DNA of 64,000 nt, taken from Lepeophtheirus salmonis (lineage: Eukaryota > Arthropoda > Copepoda > Siphonostomatoida > Caligidae). Positions 25,921 through 37,200 of the stretch are shown here, one piece after another (position 1 is the first letter of the stretch; each line of letters opens with the position of its first letter). A program made the translations under genes and the position numbers. Where the stretch lies: positions 26,168,002-26,232,001 of the forward strand of contig NC_052139.2 in NCBI RefSeq assembly GCF_016086655.4, written 5' to 3'. The notes under the pieces were generated by a model. It had not been told where the DNA came from and made no database searches. It saw nothing but the letters and a program-made list of their open reading frames with translations.

Positions 25921-26149
25921 ATGATAAACAGTCATATCCAAAATGACATATAGTATGTTTATGACTAATAGAAAATAGATTTTATGGGATCACAACTGAG
26001 TCTCAATATTTTTTTTTAACACCCATTTCTGTAAATAAAATATATTTAATAATGTGAATTTTTATACATGTTATATTTATAATCGTTTTTTATGCCTCTT
26101 TATTGAATATATCAATTTATGTTGATCAATTTTTATTTATTCTTGAGCC

Positions 26150-26440
26150 TATTGTCATTTCTTTGAGATTCCGTTTATATTCTGTGAAGATTAGTTACTG
26201 TTGCTTCATCAAAGCAAAAGGTTATCATTAGCACGTCATGTTATTTAATAGAAGTGAATTTTGGCAACTATGGTTCTAATTGTATTATTTTATTTTTTAA
26301 TTTAAGGTGAGGAAGTGTGACTTTTGGTTTTGAAATGATGAATCGTGGTTGATGTTGAAGACGCCATTTTCTGTATTGCTCACTTACTTAAAGTCCAATA
26401 ACACCTCTATTATAAGAAGGATAACCGTTCCTTTATAAAA
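26150..26440 (+). promoter_or_regulatory. Upstream region of the matrix protein gene
   Basis: The 50 bases before the ATG contain a CCAAT-like element (near 26394), a TATTATAA stretch (26409-26416) and TTTATAAAA abutting the ATG. The assignment is weak, because such motifs are common in AT-rich DNA. The region lies just downstream of a MITE ending near 25920. Confidence 0.25.
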
Positions 26441-27359
26441 ATGAGATCTCTAAATGTGTTCATATTTATACAACTTTGCATTTTGGTCCTAGTGGACGAC
26501 TCTTCATTAGCCTCCTCCGAAAAGGACTGTAATTACAAATTAAAACATGGAAAAACCTCTCTTAAAAAAGACAACAGACTCTATTTTCAATGCCGTACGG
26601 GTTATAAGCTGATTGGATTTCAAAATGTGCCTTGCTCAATGCTCAAAGATTTAAAGGAACGGAAAGGAATTACTCCGAAATGTGTTCCCAAGAAAAATGA
26701 AGAGGCAAAGTCCGGCAACGGAGGAAGAAGAAAAAGGAAGTTTCCAAAAAAAGTTCCAAAAGATGAACCTCAAGGGGACTACAATCCTGACAACTATGAT
26801 GACTATGATGAGAGTAATTACGATGACTATGAGGACTATGGTAATTACGACGACGAAAATTACGATGAAGATTATGATAAAGAGACTGACTATGACGAAA
26901 AGGTTTCTACTCAAACTGATGAGGCGAGTACAACTTCAAAGCCCAGGGATGACTATGGAGACTATTATGACTATGATTATAGTAAATTTAGAGACAAGGA
27001 TGAGGAAGATTATAAGGAAGGTTCAACTACCATTTTGAGTTCCACGGATAACACTCCTACAACAACAGTCATTGTCATGGAGATTGAAACTACAACGGTT
27101 TCATCAACAAGTCTGAGTCCGACTACTACAACAAGTATCACGACAACTGATAGCACTACGACGGAATCATCAACAAGTCCGAGTCCGGCCACTACAACAA
27201 CTACCCTATCCACGACAACCACCAAATCGACAACTACTACATCAACAACAACTACTAAATCCTATAGTGATTACGAATACGGATCTGGTCGAGGTTTTAT
27301 TACAGATGATGAAGACTTTGATTTGGGTAGTGGAGATAATAATGGATTATATGATTCAG
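26441..27359 (+). CDS. Matrix protein exon 1: signal peptide, sushi-like, acidic and Thr-rich region
   Basis: This exon encodes residues 1-306 plus one base and ends at a gtaata donor. It carries the signal peptide, the first four-Cys module, a possible furin-type RRKR site at about 96-99, and a run of Asp-Tyr pairs whose tyrosines are candidate sulfation sites. A Thr/Ser tract (about 196-273) is suited to O-glycosylation. Two Ser-Gly motifs flanked by acidic residues (YGSGRG and DLGSGD) follow near its end. Confidence 0.88.
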
Positions 27360-30300
27360 GTAATATATATTTTACATATTATATTTAGTTTTATGTCGAT
27401 TACGTCCAGTTCAGTCTCGATTCCTTCCTTCCTTTTTAATCAGTTCTAGTCAGTGTTGGATGGGTCCAGGGACTGATTCCCTTATCAGTATAAAGGGGAT
27501 GTTTCTGTAGAAAATGCTAAGTATAGCAATTAGAAAAGGAAAAACGGTTAATGCGTGCACTCGTTCATCTATTTTATTCATTATTTAATCAGTCGTGGGA
27601 AGGTTAACATCTCCCTCGGAAAGAAGAATTCTCTCCGATCTTTGATACAAATTGATTTAAAAATGTATAATAAAGGAAATAGATATGCATTTAATAATAA
27701 CTACAATATTCTCCCTGCACTAAAACTATTTTAAATGGAGAAAGTTTGCCTCTTAAAAGCAGTAATGCATTTTTTCCCCTCCAAAATCATAAAACAGTTG
27801 ACTGAAATTAACAAGGGTCATAATTCAGGTGTACCATATGTACCGCTCCTGCTTTCTCCTCGTGCTCTTGCAAAAAACATATAGCTATTAATCAATCTAA
27901 TAAATCTACTACCTAGTAACCCCTCCCACTTCCAGCCTTAAAATCAGTGACATCGTTTTTACCATTCAACGGTCCTAAGGACCGATACGTTGGTTTTTAG
28001 GAATGACAAATTTTAATTACAACCGAACTGATAGGACTGTAGGGCATTCCATGTATACTGTACACACTTTCTGAAAACTTTTGACATGGTCATGACTGAT
28101 TTTCAATCTTTTTATTGAAGGTGTTTATCCCAACAAAAAAAAAACACTATATGACTTGAAATTTTAAGCTAGCCAACTTTTGAACAAAGGAGACTCGAAC
28201 TTCAGTTGGGCATAACTCTACTCGGACTATTAAAAAAAATCAAAAATGATTACTTTAAAATACTCACAAGATCAAGTGATTTAATTCAACTTTATTAAAA
28301 AATAATAATTTTACATCAAATACCATACAATCATTATTGCAAAATATTAAAAATGGCGCCCCAGCCATACTTCAACTTTGATTTTGCCCATTTTTTGTTA
28401 GAAGTTTAATATACTTTTGAAAGCTGATGAACTTTTTTTAAGTGTATACTTAACATTAAAGCATACTTAAAGCTCCTTTTTTTTTTTTTTGATGCGATGT
28501 ATTGATCGTGAGATATAGCTCACTAGAAGCATCTAGCAGAACTTTTTACTTAACCTAATATTATGTCCTAATAAGTCATAATATGTCCTTTTACATAAGT
28601 TTTAATAATCCTAATTTTAATTTGGAGATTGTTTTAAGTGTAAAAATGACTCTGAACGATAACAGTCTCGAATTACTATAATCCCCCCTAATTGTTCCCT
28701 TGTGTTAGCTAACTATTTTCCAAGTAATATTAATTTAATTTAGGGTTTTCATTGTTATAAAACTTGGTTGTTTAGGCCAAAAAAAAGGACGAGATTAATA
28801 TTACTTGGAAAATTGAATACTACCAACCAAACCTTTCTTTACTTTTAAAAAACATAATTTGATCAATATTATGCATATTAATTGGTAGGACTTATTAGTT
28901 ATTTAATAATCTATATTTTAGAAGATTTGTTTCCACTCATCTCAACATCGACAACGACGAAAATATTAACAACAGCAACAACTAGAACCACTACAGCCTC
29001 TACGACTACGACAATTGCCACTTTGACGACATCAGAAGTGCCGCCTGTCTTTAAGAGTTTGAATAACATATTTATTACGGACGACGAGGATTTAATAGAT
29101 GGGTCCGGATTCGACTTGGATTATGAGACTTCGGGATCTGGATACTATGTACATGAAATAGAGGATATAGGAAATAGTAGTGGGGAAAAGAAGGAACAGA
29201 AAGCTCGAGTACAATTTTATGAAAAATATGAAGTTGATCTTCTCCGACTGGATGCGTCCTGTATCATTCAATTCACTGAGGCTCATCCCATCACTCATGC
29301 AACAATAAGGTATTATTGCTAAACAAACACATAAATACATATTTAATATGACATATATTTTCTTATAGACGCTATGACCATAGAGTACCTAATCCTGCTC
29401 TTCCAGGAGAGTTTTATGCTGAAGTTTTGTACAAATGTGATGAAGGCTATGCTTTTGATCCATCAAAACCAGATACATTGTTTTGTTCGGAGCGACGTTG
29501 GATTGGAAAAAGACCATTATGTGTTGCGAAATCCACCTTGGAAATTGCAGATCCTTCAAGACCATCCTGTGATCCAGATGTCCAAGAAAAGAAGAGATGT
29601 GAACATATTTGTTACTTAGACAAAGGGGTCACTCCTACATGTGAGTGTCATGATGGATTTTTCCTTAACGATGATGGAGAATGTGAGGACGTAGATGAGT
29701 GTGTTGATGATCCTGAATTGTGTGACCACATATGCACCAATAAACCTGGCACATATATGTGTGACTGTCGACTGGGTTTCACATCTCAAGGAACAGCATG
29801 TGTGGATATCAACGAATGTCTTTTAAATAATGGACATGGACCTTGTCAGGATGAGTGTAAAAATGTAGATGGAGGATATCAATGTGAATGTGGTGGACTG
29901 CCTGGAACACAGCTCTCTGATAAAGATAATCACACATGCATAAGTGATGAGGCCTGTCAAGTCAATAATGGAGGATGCAGTCATGAATGTATACATAGCT
30001 ATAACCAAATATTTTGTTTATGTCCCGATGGCTACGAATTAGATGAGGATTGGAAGACATGTGTAGATATTAACGAATGTGTAACTGGAGACATTCAGTG
30101 TCTAAACAAATGCATGAATGTACCAGGCTCTGCTTACTGTAAGTGTGATTCCGGATACGAGGGTGATGATTGTTCTGATATTAATGAATGTGAAACTCAA
30201 GATCTCATTTGTGACCATAATTGCATAAATACTGAAGGATCTGCACATTGCACATGCAAGGCCGGATTTGACCTTATGGATGAAACTGAATGCTTTGACA

Positions 30301-33300
30301 AAGACGAATGTGAAATGGATAATGGGGGGTGTGAGCAAGTATGTAATAACTTGGAAGGTACTTTCCAATGTGGTTGTAAGCCTGGCTTTCATCTCAATAC
30401 AGATAATTTAACCTGCACGGATGAGAATGAATGTACAATTGGTATAGCAAATTGTGGAATCTATGGGGATTGTATTAATACCCCTGGATCATTTTATTGT
30501 GAATGTCATCCCGGATTTGAACTAATGGAGGATTCTTGTATGGATATAAATGAATGTACAAACAGCACACTCTGTGGTTCTGGTAGTTGTAATAATCTAG
30601 AAGGAACATATGAGTGCAAATGCGACTCTGGTTATATATTCCACAATTCCACTTGTTTAGATATTAATGAATGCATTAGAAATCCATGTGGTCACGGAGA
30701 ATGTATAAACGAGTCGCCAGGGTATTCATGTAGTTGTCATTCTGGATACGTGGATGTCGATAATGTTTGTAGAGACTATGATGAATGTCTCCATGATAAC
30801 CCATGTGGAGTCGGTGGAAAATGTAATAATAAACCGGGAAGCTTTGATTGTGACTGTGCTCCAGGATATGAATTTAAAAATGGCTACTGTCATGATATTA
30901 ATGAATGCTCTCTTGAGAAGGATCCATGTGGGCCCCATGGAGACTGTGTAAATAATGACGGATCCTTTGAATGCGTTTGTCATCAGGGTTTTATTCATGA
31001 TCAAAATGATTCAAATATTTGTATTGATTTCGATGAATGTCTTTCGAGTCCATGTTTTCACAGTGAGTGCAAAAACACTCTGGGAGGCTTTGAATGCCTT
31101 TGTGAAACAGGTTTCGCTCTCTCAGAGATACTTCCCAATACTTGTGAAGACATAAATGAATGTGCACTGAATAATGGGGACTGTTCCCAAGTTTGTGTTA
31201 ATATTTTAGGATCACATTATTGCCGTTGCTATGAGGGTTATAAGAAAGATGAAAGAGGGAACTGCTTCTTGAAGGATGAATGTAGATTATCAAGAAGACC
31301 CAATGGAGGATGTCAACAACTATGTATCAATATCCCTGGTGGCCTTAAATGTGAATGTAATCCTGGATATATCGTTGATTCCCAAGATCCTCGCCTTTGT
31401 GTTGACAAAAATGAATGCACCATCAATAATGGGGGATGCCAGCACGCATGTATCAATAAACTTGGAGGGCATACATGCTCATGCCATTTAGGATTCAAAC
31501 CCGATGAGAAAAATCCAGAGAAATGTGTCAAGGCTAAGGCTTGCTCTGTTAATAACGGAGGGTGTTCTCATATTTGCAAAAGCACAGAGTCAGGTTTGCA
31601 CCATAGGTGCATGTGTCCTTCTGGATTTAAATTGAAGACAGATGCAAGAACGTGTAAGCCCATTGGTGGTATTTGTTCATCCGCTCCTAGACCCTCTAAT
31701 GGATATTATCGATGTAATAAGAAAAAAGTATCAGGCTATTTTGTCAAAGGAACCAAGTGTAAGTTAAAATGTCGGAAGGGATTCATGCCAACGGGTCACA
31801 TAACACGAAAATGCATCAACAATGGAACTTGGACGTAAGTTACAATTCAATGTATTTATATTATACTAATTATGTATATCTCTTTCCCTCCAGGGGTGAC
31901 GAAGATCATGCATGTGAAGTCATGAATTGTCCACCACTTCCACCTCTACATAATGGTAACATTTCTCCAGAAACCTGCATGACCGACTCCTCTCCTCGAG
32001 GAAGCAAATGTTTATTCACGTGTAATAACGGCTATCAAATAACTGGTGTGAAAAAAACAAGGTGTACTCGTCTCTCGGAATGGAAAAGAATTCGAGTGAA
32101 TCCTCCAAAGTGTAACCCAACGTTCAATCGTCCACAAATTCACTGCCCACCAGATATGATAGAGCCTCTGCCACGGGACAGTAAGTCAGTGTATGTATTC
32201 ATACCGAAACCGAGAACAAATGTGAATTGGGAAAGGTAAATGTTTTCTATTTAACTACCTAGAAAAAACTTTTATTTACATTGAAATGTAATATTATAGG
32301 TACGTGGACTCGGATCCAGTCTGGGCTGTACATCTTGAGGGTGAAATGATCCGAGGAAAACATGTTGTAACATTTAGGGCAAGAAGTCCTGTTAACCCAA
32401 AGGAGTCTGCGACTTGTCAAATGTTAATACATGTAAAGGACGTGATCCCGCCCACAGTACAGAATTGCCCTAAATCCTTTATCGATTACCTTTCTCCTGG
32501 TCAAGTCATGAAGAGAATATCCTGGAATGAACCTAATTTCAAAGACAATATCAAAATACAACATGTGATGGCGTCCTTCCTTCCTGGACATTATTTTTCA
32601 GAGGGAGCTCATAAAATTGTATATCATGCATCCGATATGGATGGTAACCATGGACGATGTGAATTTACAATTACCCTTAAAAGACTTGATTCCCAATCCA
32701 GCGAGAATCCTTTCCTTGTTTTTGTACCTAAAAATGGACACAAAGTCTCTTCCTCAGAGGAGGGATTAAGTTACTACAATTACCATAAGCTTCCAAGTGA
32801 TCATGGGCTCTTTAAATGCGATAAAGTGCCTTCTTTGGAGAACGGGAAGTTTAATTGTAAGAACCTGGGGCCAGGACAAGAGGGTATCAAATGCATTCCA
32901 GAGTGTGATTCCGGCTATCAATTCTATCAAAAATTCTCAAGTCGTCCTCCATCCTATATTTGTAATGCACAAAGAGTGGATTGGGAGTTAAAACGATTTA
33001 TACCCGACTGTTCACCCGTCCACAAAAGTCAGCTTAAGTCTAACTGTGATGCTGGGTGGGAGTATAGATCCGACGAGGGTATATGTGTGGCCTGCCCTCC
33101 TGGTATGTATAGGGATTCAAATATAAGCGTTCTATGCCAACTATGTCCGAAGAGCTATTATTCCAGTAAATTTGCATCAAATACGTGTAATCAGTGTCAG
33201 AGGAGTTACACTACAAAAGGATTGGGAAGTCGAGGGTATCGTCACTGTTATCCTAATAGATCTTCTTTCGAAAGTAGGAGAGGAAGAAAGGAATATTTAC

Positions 33301-33383
33301 TTAATAAGAAAAGGAATAAAGAGAAAACCGGGGGTCTTCGATTCTACAAAAGTTGGATGTCCCCTCCTTCGAAGCTAAAGTGA
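26441..33383 (+). CDS. Secreted sushi/EGF/HYR matrix protein, Frac/SVEP1-like (5 exons)
   Basis: Five exons join in frame: 26441-27359, 28922-29309, 29369-31834, 31894-32235 and 32300-33383. All introns are GT-AG and the sum is 5199 nt (1732 aa). Order of parts: hydrophobic signal peptide (about 1-24); four-Cys sushi-like domain (Cys 30, 51, 65, 81); basic RRKR patch near 96; Asp/Tyr-rich block (about 113-192); Thr-rich mucin-like stretches with Ser-Gly motifs; a sushi domain across exons 2 and 3; 17 EGF-like repeats, most with the calcium-binding D-x-(N/D)-E-C start; two sushi domains; a HYR region; another sushi domain; a Cys-rich GCC2/GCC3 or ephrin-receptor-like domain; and a basic tail. 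Known proteins with this mix, such as Drosophila Frac and vertebrate SVEP1, are extracellular adhesion or matrix proteins. Orthology to either is inference. The start is the first in-frame ATG and heads a convincing signal peptide. Confidence 0.9.
27508..27735 (-). repeat. Dispersed repeat copy in intron 1
   Basis: Reverse-complement copy of 7955-8165, carrying AACGGTTAATGCGTGCACTC and CATCTCCCTCGGAAAGAAGA. Confidence 0.5.
28425..28600 (+). repeat. Dispersed repeat copy in intron 1
   Basis: Same family as 6958-7125, with a longer T-run and an added ATGTCCTAATAAGTCATAAT block. Confidence 0.5.
28715..28813. repeat. Perfect 20-bp inverted repeat in intron 1
   Basis: ATTTTCCAAGTAATATTAAT (28715-28734) and its exact reverse complement (28794-28813) are separated by 59 bases, about 110 bases before exon 2 of the matrix protein gene. 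Confidence 0.85.
28922..29309 (+). CDS. Matrix protein exon 2: second Thr-rich tract, Ser-Gly motifs, start of sushi domain
   Basis: It opens after a tttag acceptor in the phase required by exon 1 and ends at a gtatta donor in phase 2. The order is Thr-rich tract, acidic FITDDED motif, then DGSG and ETSGSG motifs, and a Cys that begins the sushi domain finished in exon 3. The Thr-rich, FITDDED, acidic Ser-Gly order repeats the end of exon 1, suggesting duplication. Confidence 0.85.
29369..31834 (+). CDS. Matrix protein exon 3: sushi domain end plus 17 EGF-like repeats
   Basis: One 2466-bp exon begins after a ttatag acceptor and ends at a consensus gtaagt donor. It completes the second sushi domain (GYAFDP, W and final Cys visible), then encodes 17 consecutive six-Cys EGF-like units. 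Most begin DINEC, DVDEC, DENEC or similar, the calcium-binding form, so a rigid calcium-stabilised rod is expected. Units 4 and 17 begin with a more divergent sequence. The exon then enters a third sushi domain. That so many EGF units share one exon is notable, because vertebrate fibrillin-type EGFs are usually one per exon. Confidence 0.92.
31894..32235 (+). CDS. Matrix protein exon 4: sushi domain and start of HYR region
   Basis: It follows a pyrimidine-rich ctccag acceptor and ends at gtaaat. It closes the third sushi domain, encodes a complete fourth one (CPPLPPLHNG to the last Cys), and enters the segment that leads into the HYR region. Phase 2 at both ends keeps the frame. Confidence 0.9.
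32300..33383 (+). CDS. Matrix protein exon 5: HYR, sushi, Cys-rich C-terminus
   Basis: This last exon starts after a ttatag acceptor and runs to a TGA. The HYR region is recognisable by VKDVIPPTVQNCP and the later DMDGNHGRCEFTI. A further sushi domain and a Cys-rich module (ACPPGMY, CQLCPKSYYSS, CNQC) of the GCC2/GCC3 or ephrin-receptor type follow. The protein ends in a Lys/Arg-rich tail that could bind acidic glycans. No transmembrane segment is visible. Confidence 0.92.
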
Positions 33384-33694
33384 TGATTAATTATTATGGA
33401 CTGAGTTGTGTTTTTTTTTTACTCTGACCCTTTCTTTGTACATTCATCTTGAATTAATGTTTAAAAAAAAATTATGAACACTACTAACAATTATTCAACG
33501 CATTATTTTTATTATAAAATTTACTCCTCGTCAACGCAATCCATTAAGAAGTAAAATGAATATCATTTTAAAATGTGTACAACTATTACCATGTTTTGAT
33601 TGTAAATATTATGATTTGACATATTTAATTTAGAAACTCAAGTATTATTAACTCAAATACACATGATAATAATTTATAAAATATATAAAAACTT

Positions 33695-34242
33695 TTATTC
33701 TGGCTTCTCATCTACAAGAGTATTGATAATATTGAAATGTGCATCAAGACTAGTATCGTTCTCAAAATACAATTGTCTCTTAAAAAATCCGAATGTACTC
33801 AAAGTATTCGAGAACACTTCTTCTTCATGACCCACCCAGGGTTTATTTTTGTCGTTTACTTGATAGGGAGTCACCCTGACTTCCAAATCTATATCAGGAT
33901 AATTTTTCCGAAAGCCCTTCAGAACACCCTCGTCCGTGATCCATGTGTTCTTTTTGCCTCCATGACCCCCATCCAACCATACCATTGACTTTATCTTTGA
34001 TGTAAAAGAGTCCGGAGGCCTAGAAGACATTTCCATCAAAAACTGATTGAGCACGACGCATCCCTTACTAAAACCAATAATTCGAATACCAGACTCATGA
34101 TTCGCTACACATTTCACAATTACCTCCAAATGAATAAGTGAGTCATAGTCTTTGTTTTTAAAGGAAGGATTACCATGAGAATCGCATTCTACCCAGTTCG
34201 AAAAACGACTAAAAATCCCATCAAATAACTCCGAGGGTCGAA
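33695..34242 (-). CDS. C2orf69: C2orf69 exon 3
   Basis: A terminal 548-bp exon preceded by a strong TTTTATTTTCAG acceptor. It carries the G-F-S-K-G nucleophile-elbow motif, the WLDGGHGG motif and the C-terminal histidine. An open frame continues upstream to 34306 but is intronic. The stop codon overlaps an AATAAA on the minus strand. Confidence 0.93.
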
Positions 34243-37200
34243 CTGAAAATAAAAATAAAAACAAATTTAGTGGTTGGTTTGTAGGTAAAGTCTCGGGGCA
34301 TTTCACATCAAATTAAACAAAGGGGTTCACCTCAACAACTCAGACCTTGAAAGAATTATTTAGTGTAAATGTGGATTTTTAGCGTCAAACCCCAAACCCC
34401 CCAATGAACCAAATGATTGTTTACCAAGATAAAGCGCACTTTTTTTTTTTCAATTGTAATTTTAGGAAAAACTGTAATGTTGACAGCAAATTTCAAATAT
34501 TATTTTTGATTCTAGGAAGATTATTCTCCGGACTATTGAATATTGTGCCCGCAATTATACTGTATATATTGTAATTCATCTACCCATCTGTCTCATTTAC
34601 AAATCGGACTGGCCCATCTAATTATCTGCAGATTAAGATTGTGTCAGTCCTCTTTTATTCTATCCAGTCTTAGGCTCGGTCCTATCAGTCCTTGGGACAG
34701 GTCCTTGATACTGTCGGTCCTTCGGGCTACCAGTACTAGAAATAAGTGTAAATCAGTCCGGTCCTAATAAAATTTGTCAATCCTAGGACCGATCCTTATT
34801 GGTCTTTTATGGAAACTAGAACCGTTGAAATAACGTAGTTATTACTAACTACGTTATTTCAGTCGCCGAAATTTCATCATAATTCATACCTTCCTTCAAA
34901 GAAGCAAAATACCAGAAGTTAAAAGTAGGAGGTGTGTGACTAGATCGTACGTTCTAACTCTCATTAATTATTATTTTCTTCGTTCTTATTTTCTTCATTC
35001 CTAGCTAGAAATGAAGAAAATAAAAATAATACTAGGAGGTATCGATCCTTAGCACCGTTCAAAGGTAAAAAAGATCGGAGTGATAAAAAAGACAGCTTAG
35101 GTAATCAGTCCTAGGACTGATCCAATACTAACTAGAACGGATTTTAAAGAAGAATAAATAAAGTGGAGGGACGTTATCCTGGACCGAACTTCATAATTTT
35201 ATAGGAATGATAAGCAGGACTGAACTGGACCGGACCGAGACTGATCTGGGTGGATTGCAGTCTTGAGTCCTAAATAAGAACTGACACGATACTGCCGTAG
35301 ATGGTTTTCCCATCTGTAGCAAAACCGTTGAACATAAATAGCGGTCGTCGAAGCTGTCATTGCAAAAAAGTAATTAGAAATTAGGAGGGATCCTTTATGC
35401 TTCTTGAAGTGGCGTTGGAAGTTTTTAATCAGCTTCGAGGCATCAAGTACATACTAAACAATCCGTTGACTCGAAGCATAGGCGATTCTATAGAGGGTTC
35501 ATTGAAGTAGCGGCTGTGGTTTTTAACCTGCCCATAGGTCCAACTATTATCCTACACAAATCCCGTGTGCCTGGGGTACAATTTAGGGAATTAAGAGTTA
35601 TTTTATTATCGACCATCAGTGGAAACTATCAACGGTCCCTTAGATCCAGTCAGACCTATCTGTAGATTTGACCAATATAAAGTTGTTTTACATATTTCAC
35701 TTTACAAATACACTTTGTTTGTTGAAATTGAATCCAAATTGGTTCAGAAGATATGACCATTTGAAAAAACATTACTTGCTTCTGTTTAGTGTTCAATATA
35801 TCGGGAAAACAATCATTAGATTGAGAGAAAAAAAACATATAAATAAATTTAAGAAAACTTAATAGAAATATTCCTCAAATTCTGAGATGATCAGGTGAAA
35901 AATTGCCTTTTTGAGTTGATTAGATACAGAATGTTCATTAGTCAGGAAAAACCTATTTTAAAACAATTACATTAATATGAATATACATTTATAAATATAT
36001 ATGTGAGGGTGTGCCTCAATGATAAAAGTTGGGAATTTGGTATCACTGGATATTTTTTATTTAACTTCTTACTCCTTTAAACAAGAAAATAACCCTCAAA
36101 CGTCCAAAAAAATTGGTCGTCATGGACGCATTTTTATTTGAACATCTGTAAAATATCAAGAAAAAAAGAAAATTTCGATGTAGTTTAGTTCAAATTATTT
36201 ATTTGAATCGAGTTAGAGAACTTTTATTTTATTAAGTATCATGGATGAAACATATATTTTAACAAAATCTCATTTTTTGATATAAAGTGTCAAATATATT
36301 ATTATAAATTATAGATTTATTGTGGATTTATGCCAAATATGATAACTTTTCTCACCAATTTATAATTTTGGACTACGAAAACTGTCAATTAAACTCTAAA
36401 AAATACGACCATATATTTTTTATTATTGTTTTTATTTAGACACCTTTTTATAATATCCGGTGATAAGAAAATCCTAACTTTTGTCATTTCAATACAGTCT
36501 AATATATATGTATATATATACATAAATGATAAGGAAACTATACGGAATCTGGAATTAACAAATTGGACAAACTAAAATTCGATTTGAAATACATATACAG
36601 CAGATTTGGGAAAGTAGTAGTCAATACAATGGAAGCTTTGATGCCTGTAGTTATGAGACAAAACAGATAATCATTTCTATTCTATTCAATGTATTATGTC
36701 TTGATGAATACAAATGGCTATTTGAGACATCACTATGTATTATATAGAATAATTGATTTGTTTTTCATCTTTATTGAGGATCAAAAGAATCCATTTATAA
36801 AATAATATATTAAAACTAGGGATGTACCGATTCCAAAATGTTCAGCCCATTCCGATATCATCATTATGGACAATTAAAAATACCGATTTCTCATTATGTG
36901 CATAAAGGAATTTCATAAACATATAACAAAATGGTTTACTTGTTTATATTTTAATTTTTATTTATTACGGATAAGGAAATAAATTTATCAATTAGTTGTT
37001 AATAAATTTTAATCTCAGAAAGTTAATTACTCTCCGTTCTTCGGAGTCAATTAATTTATAGTTGGTTCATATAAGGGAGTTTTACTTTGTTAGATATTTA
37101 AAGTCAGCCTCCCATCTAATTTCAACTGCCTCACTAAAAAATGAGATCAAATGGCTTTGAACTGTCTACAGTTCATAATTGAGCTTTATATGCTTGCCTT

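Larger units (their letters stand above)
27360..28921 (+). other. Intron 1 of the matrix protein gene
   Basis: A 1562-bp GT-AG intron. It holds a repeat copy also seen reversed at 7955-8165 (here 27508-27735), a copy of the 6958-7125 repeat (here about 28425-28600), and a 20-bp inverted repeat at 28715-28813. The other three introns of this gene are only 59-64 bp. Confidence 0.85.
34620..35290. repeat. gactgg/ccagtc-rich repeat with hairpins
   Basis: Full of CAGTCCT, GGACTG, GGACCGA and TCAGTCC motifs on both strands. It contains two strong hairpins (34826-34861 and 34986-35023). Related stretches lie at 4240-4400, 5585-5690, 14350-14420, 27400-27480, 38030-38235 and 40085-40620, and the window's first 70 bases belong to the same type. 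Confidence 0.55.

Noticed and set aside
26651..27225. Hydrophobic Val/Ile-rich minus-strand open frames
   Set aside because: These are antisense shadows of the Asp/Tyr- and Thr-rich codons of matrix protein exon 1.
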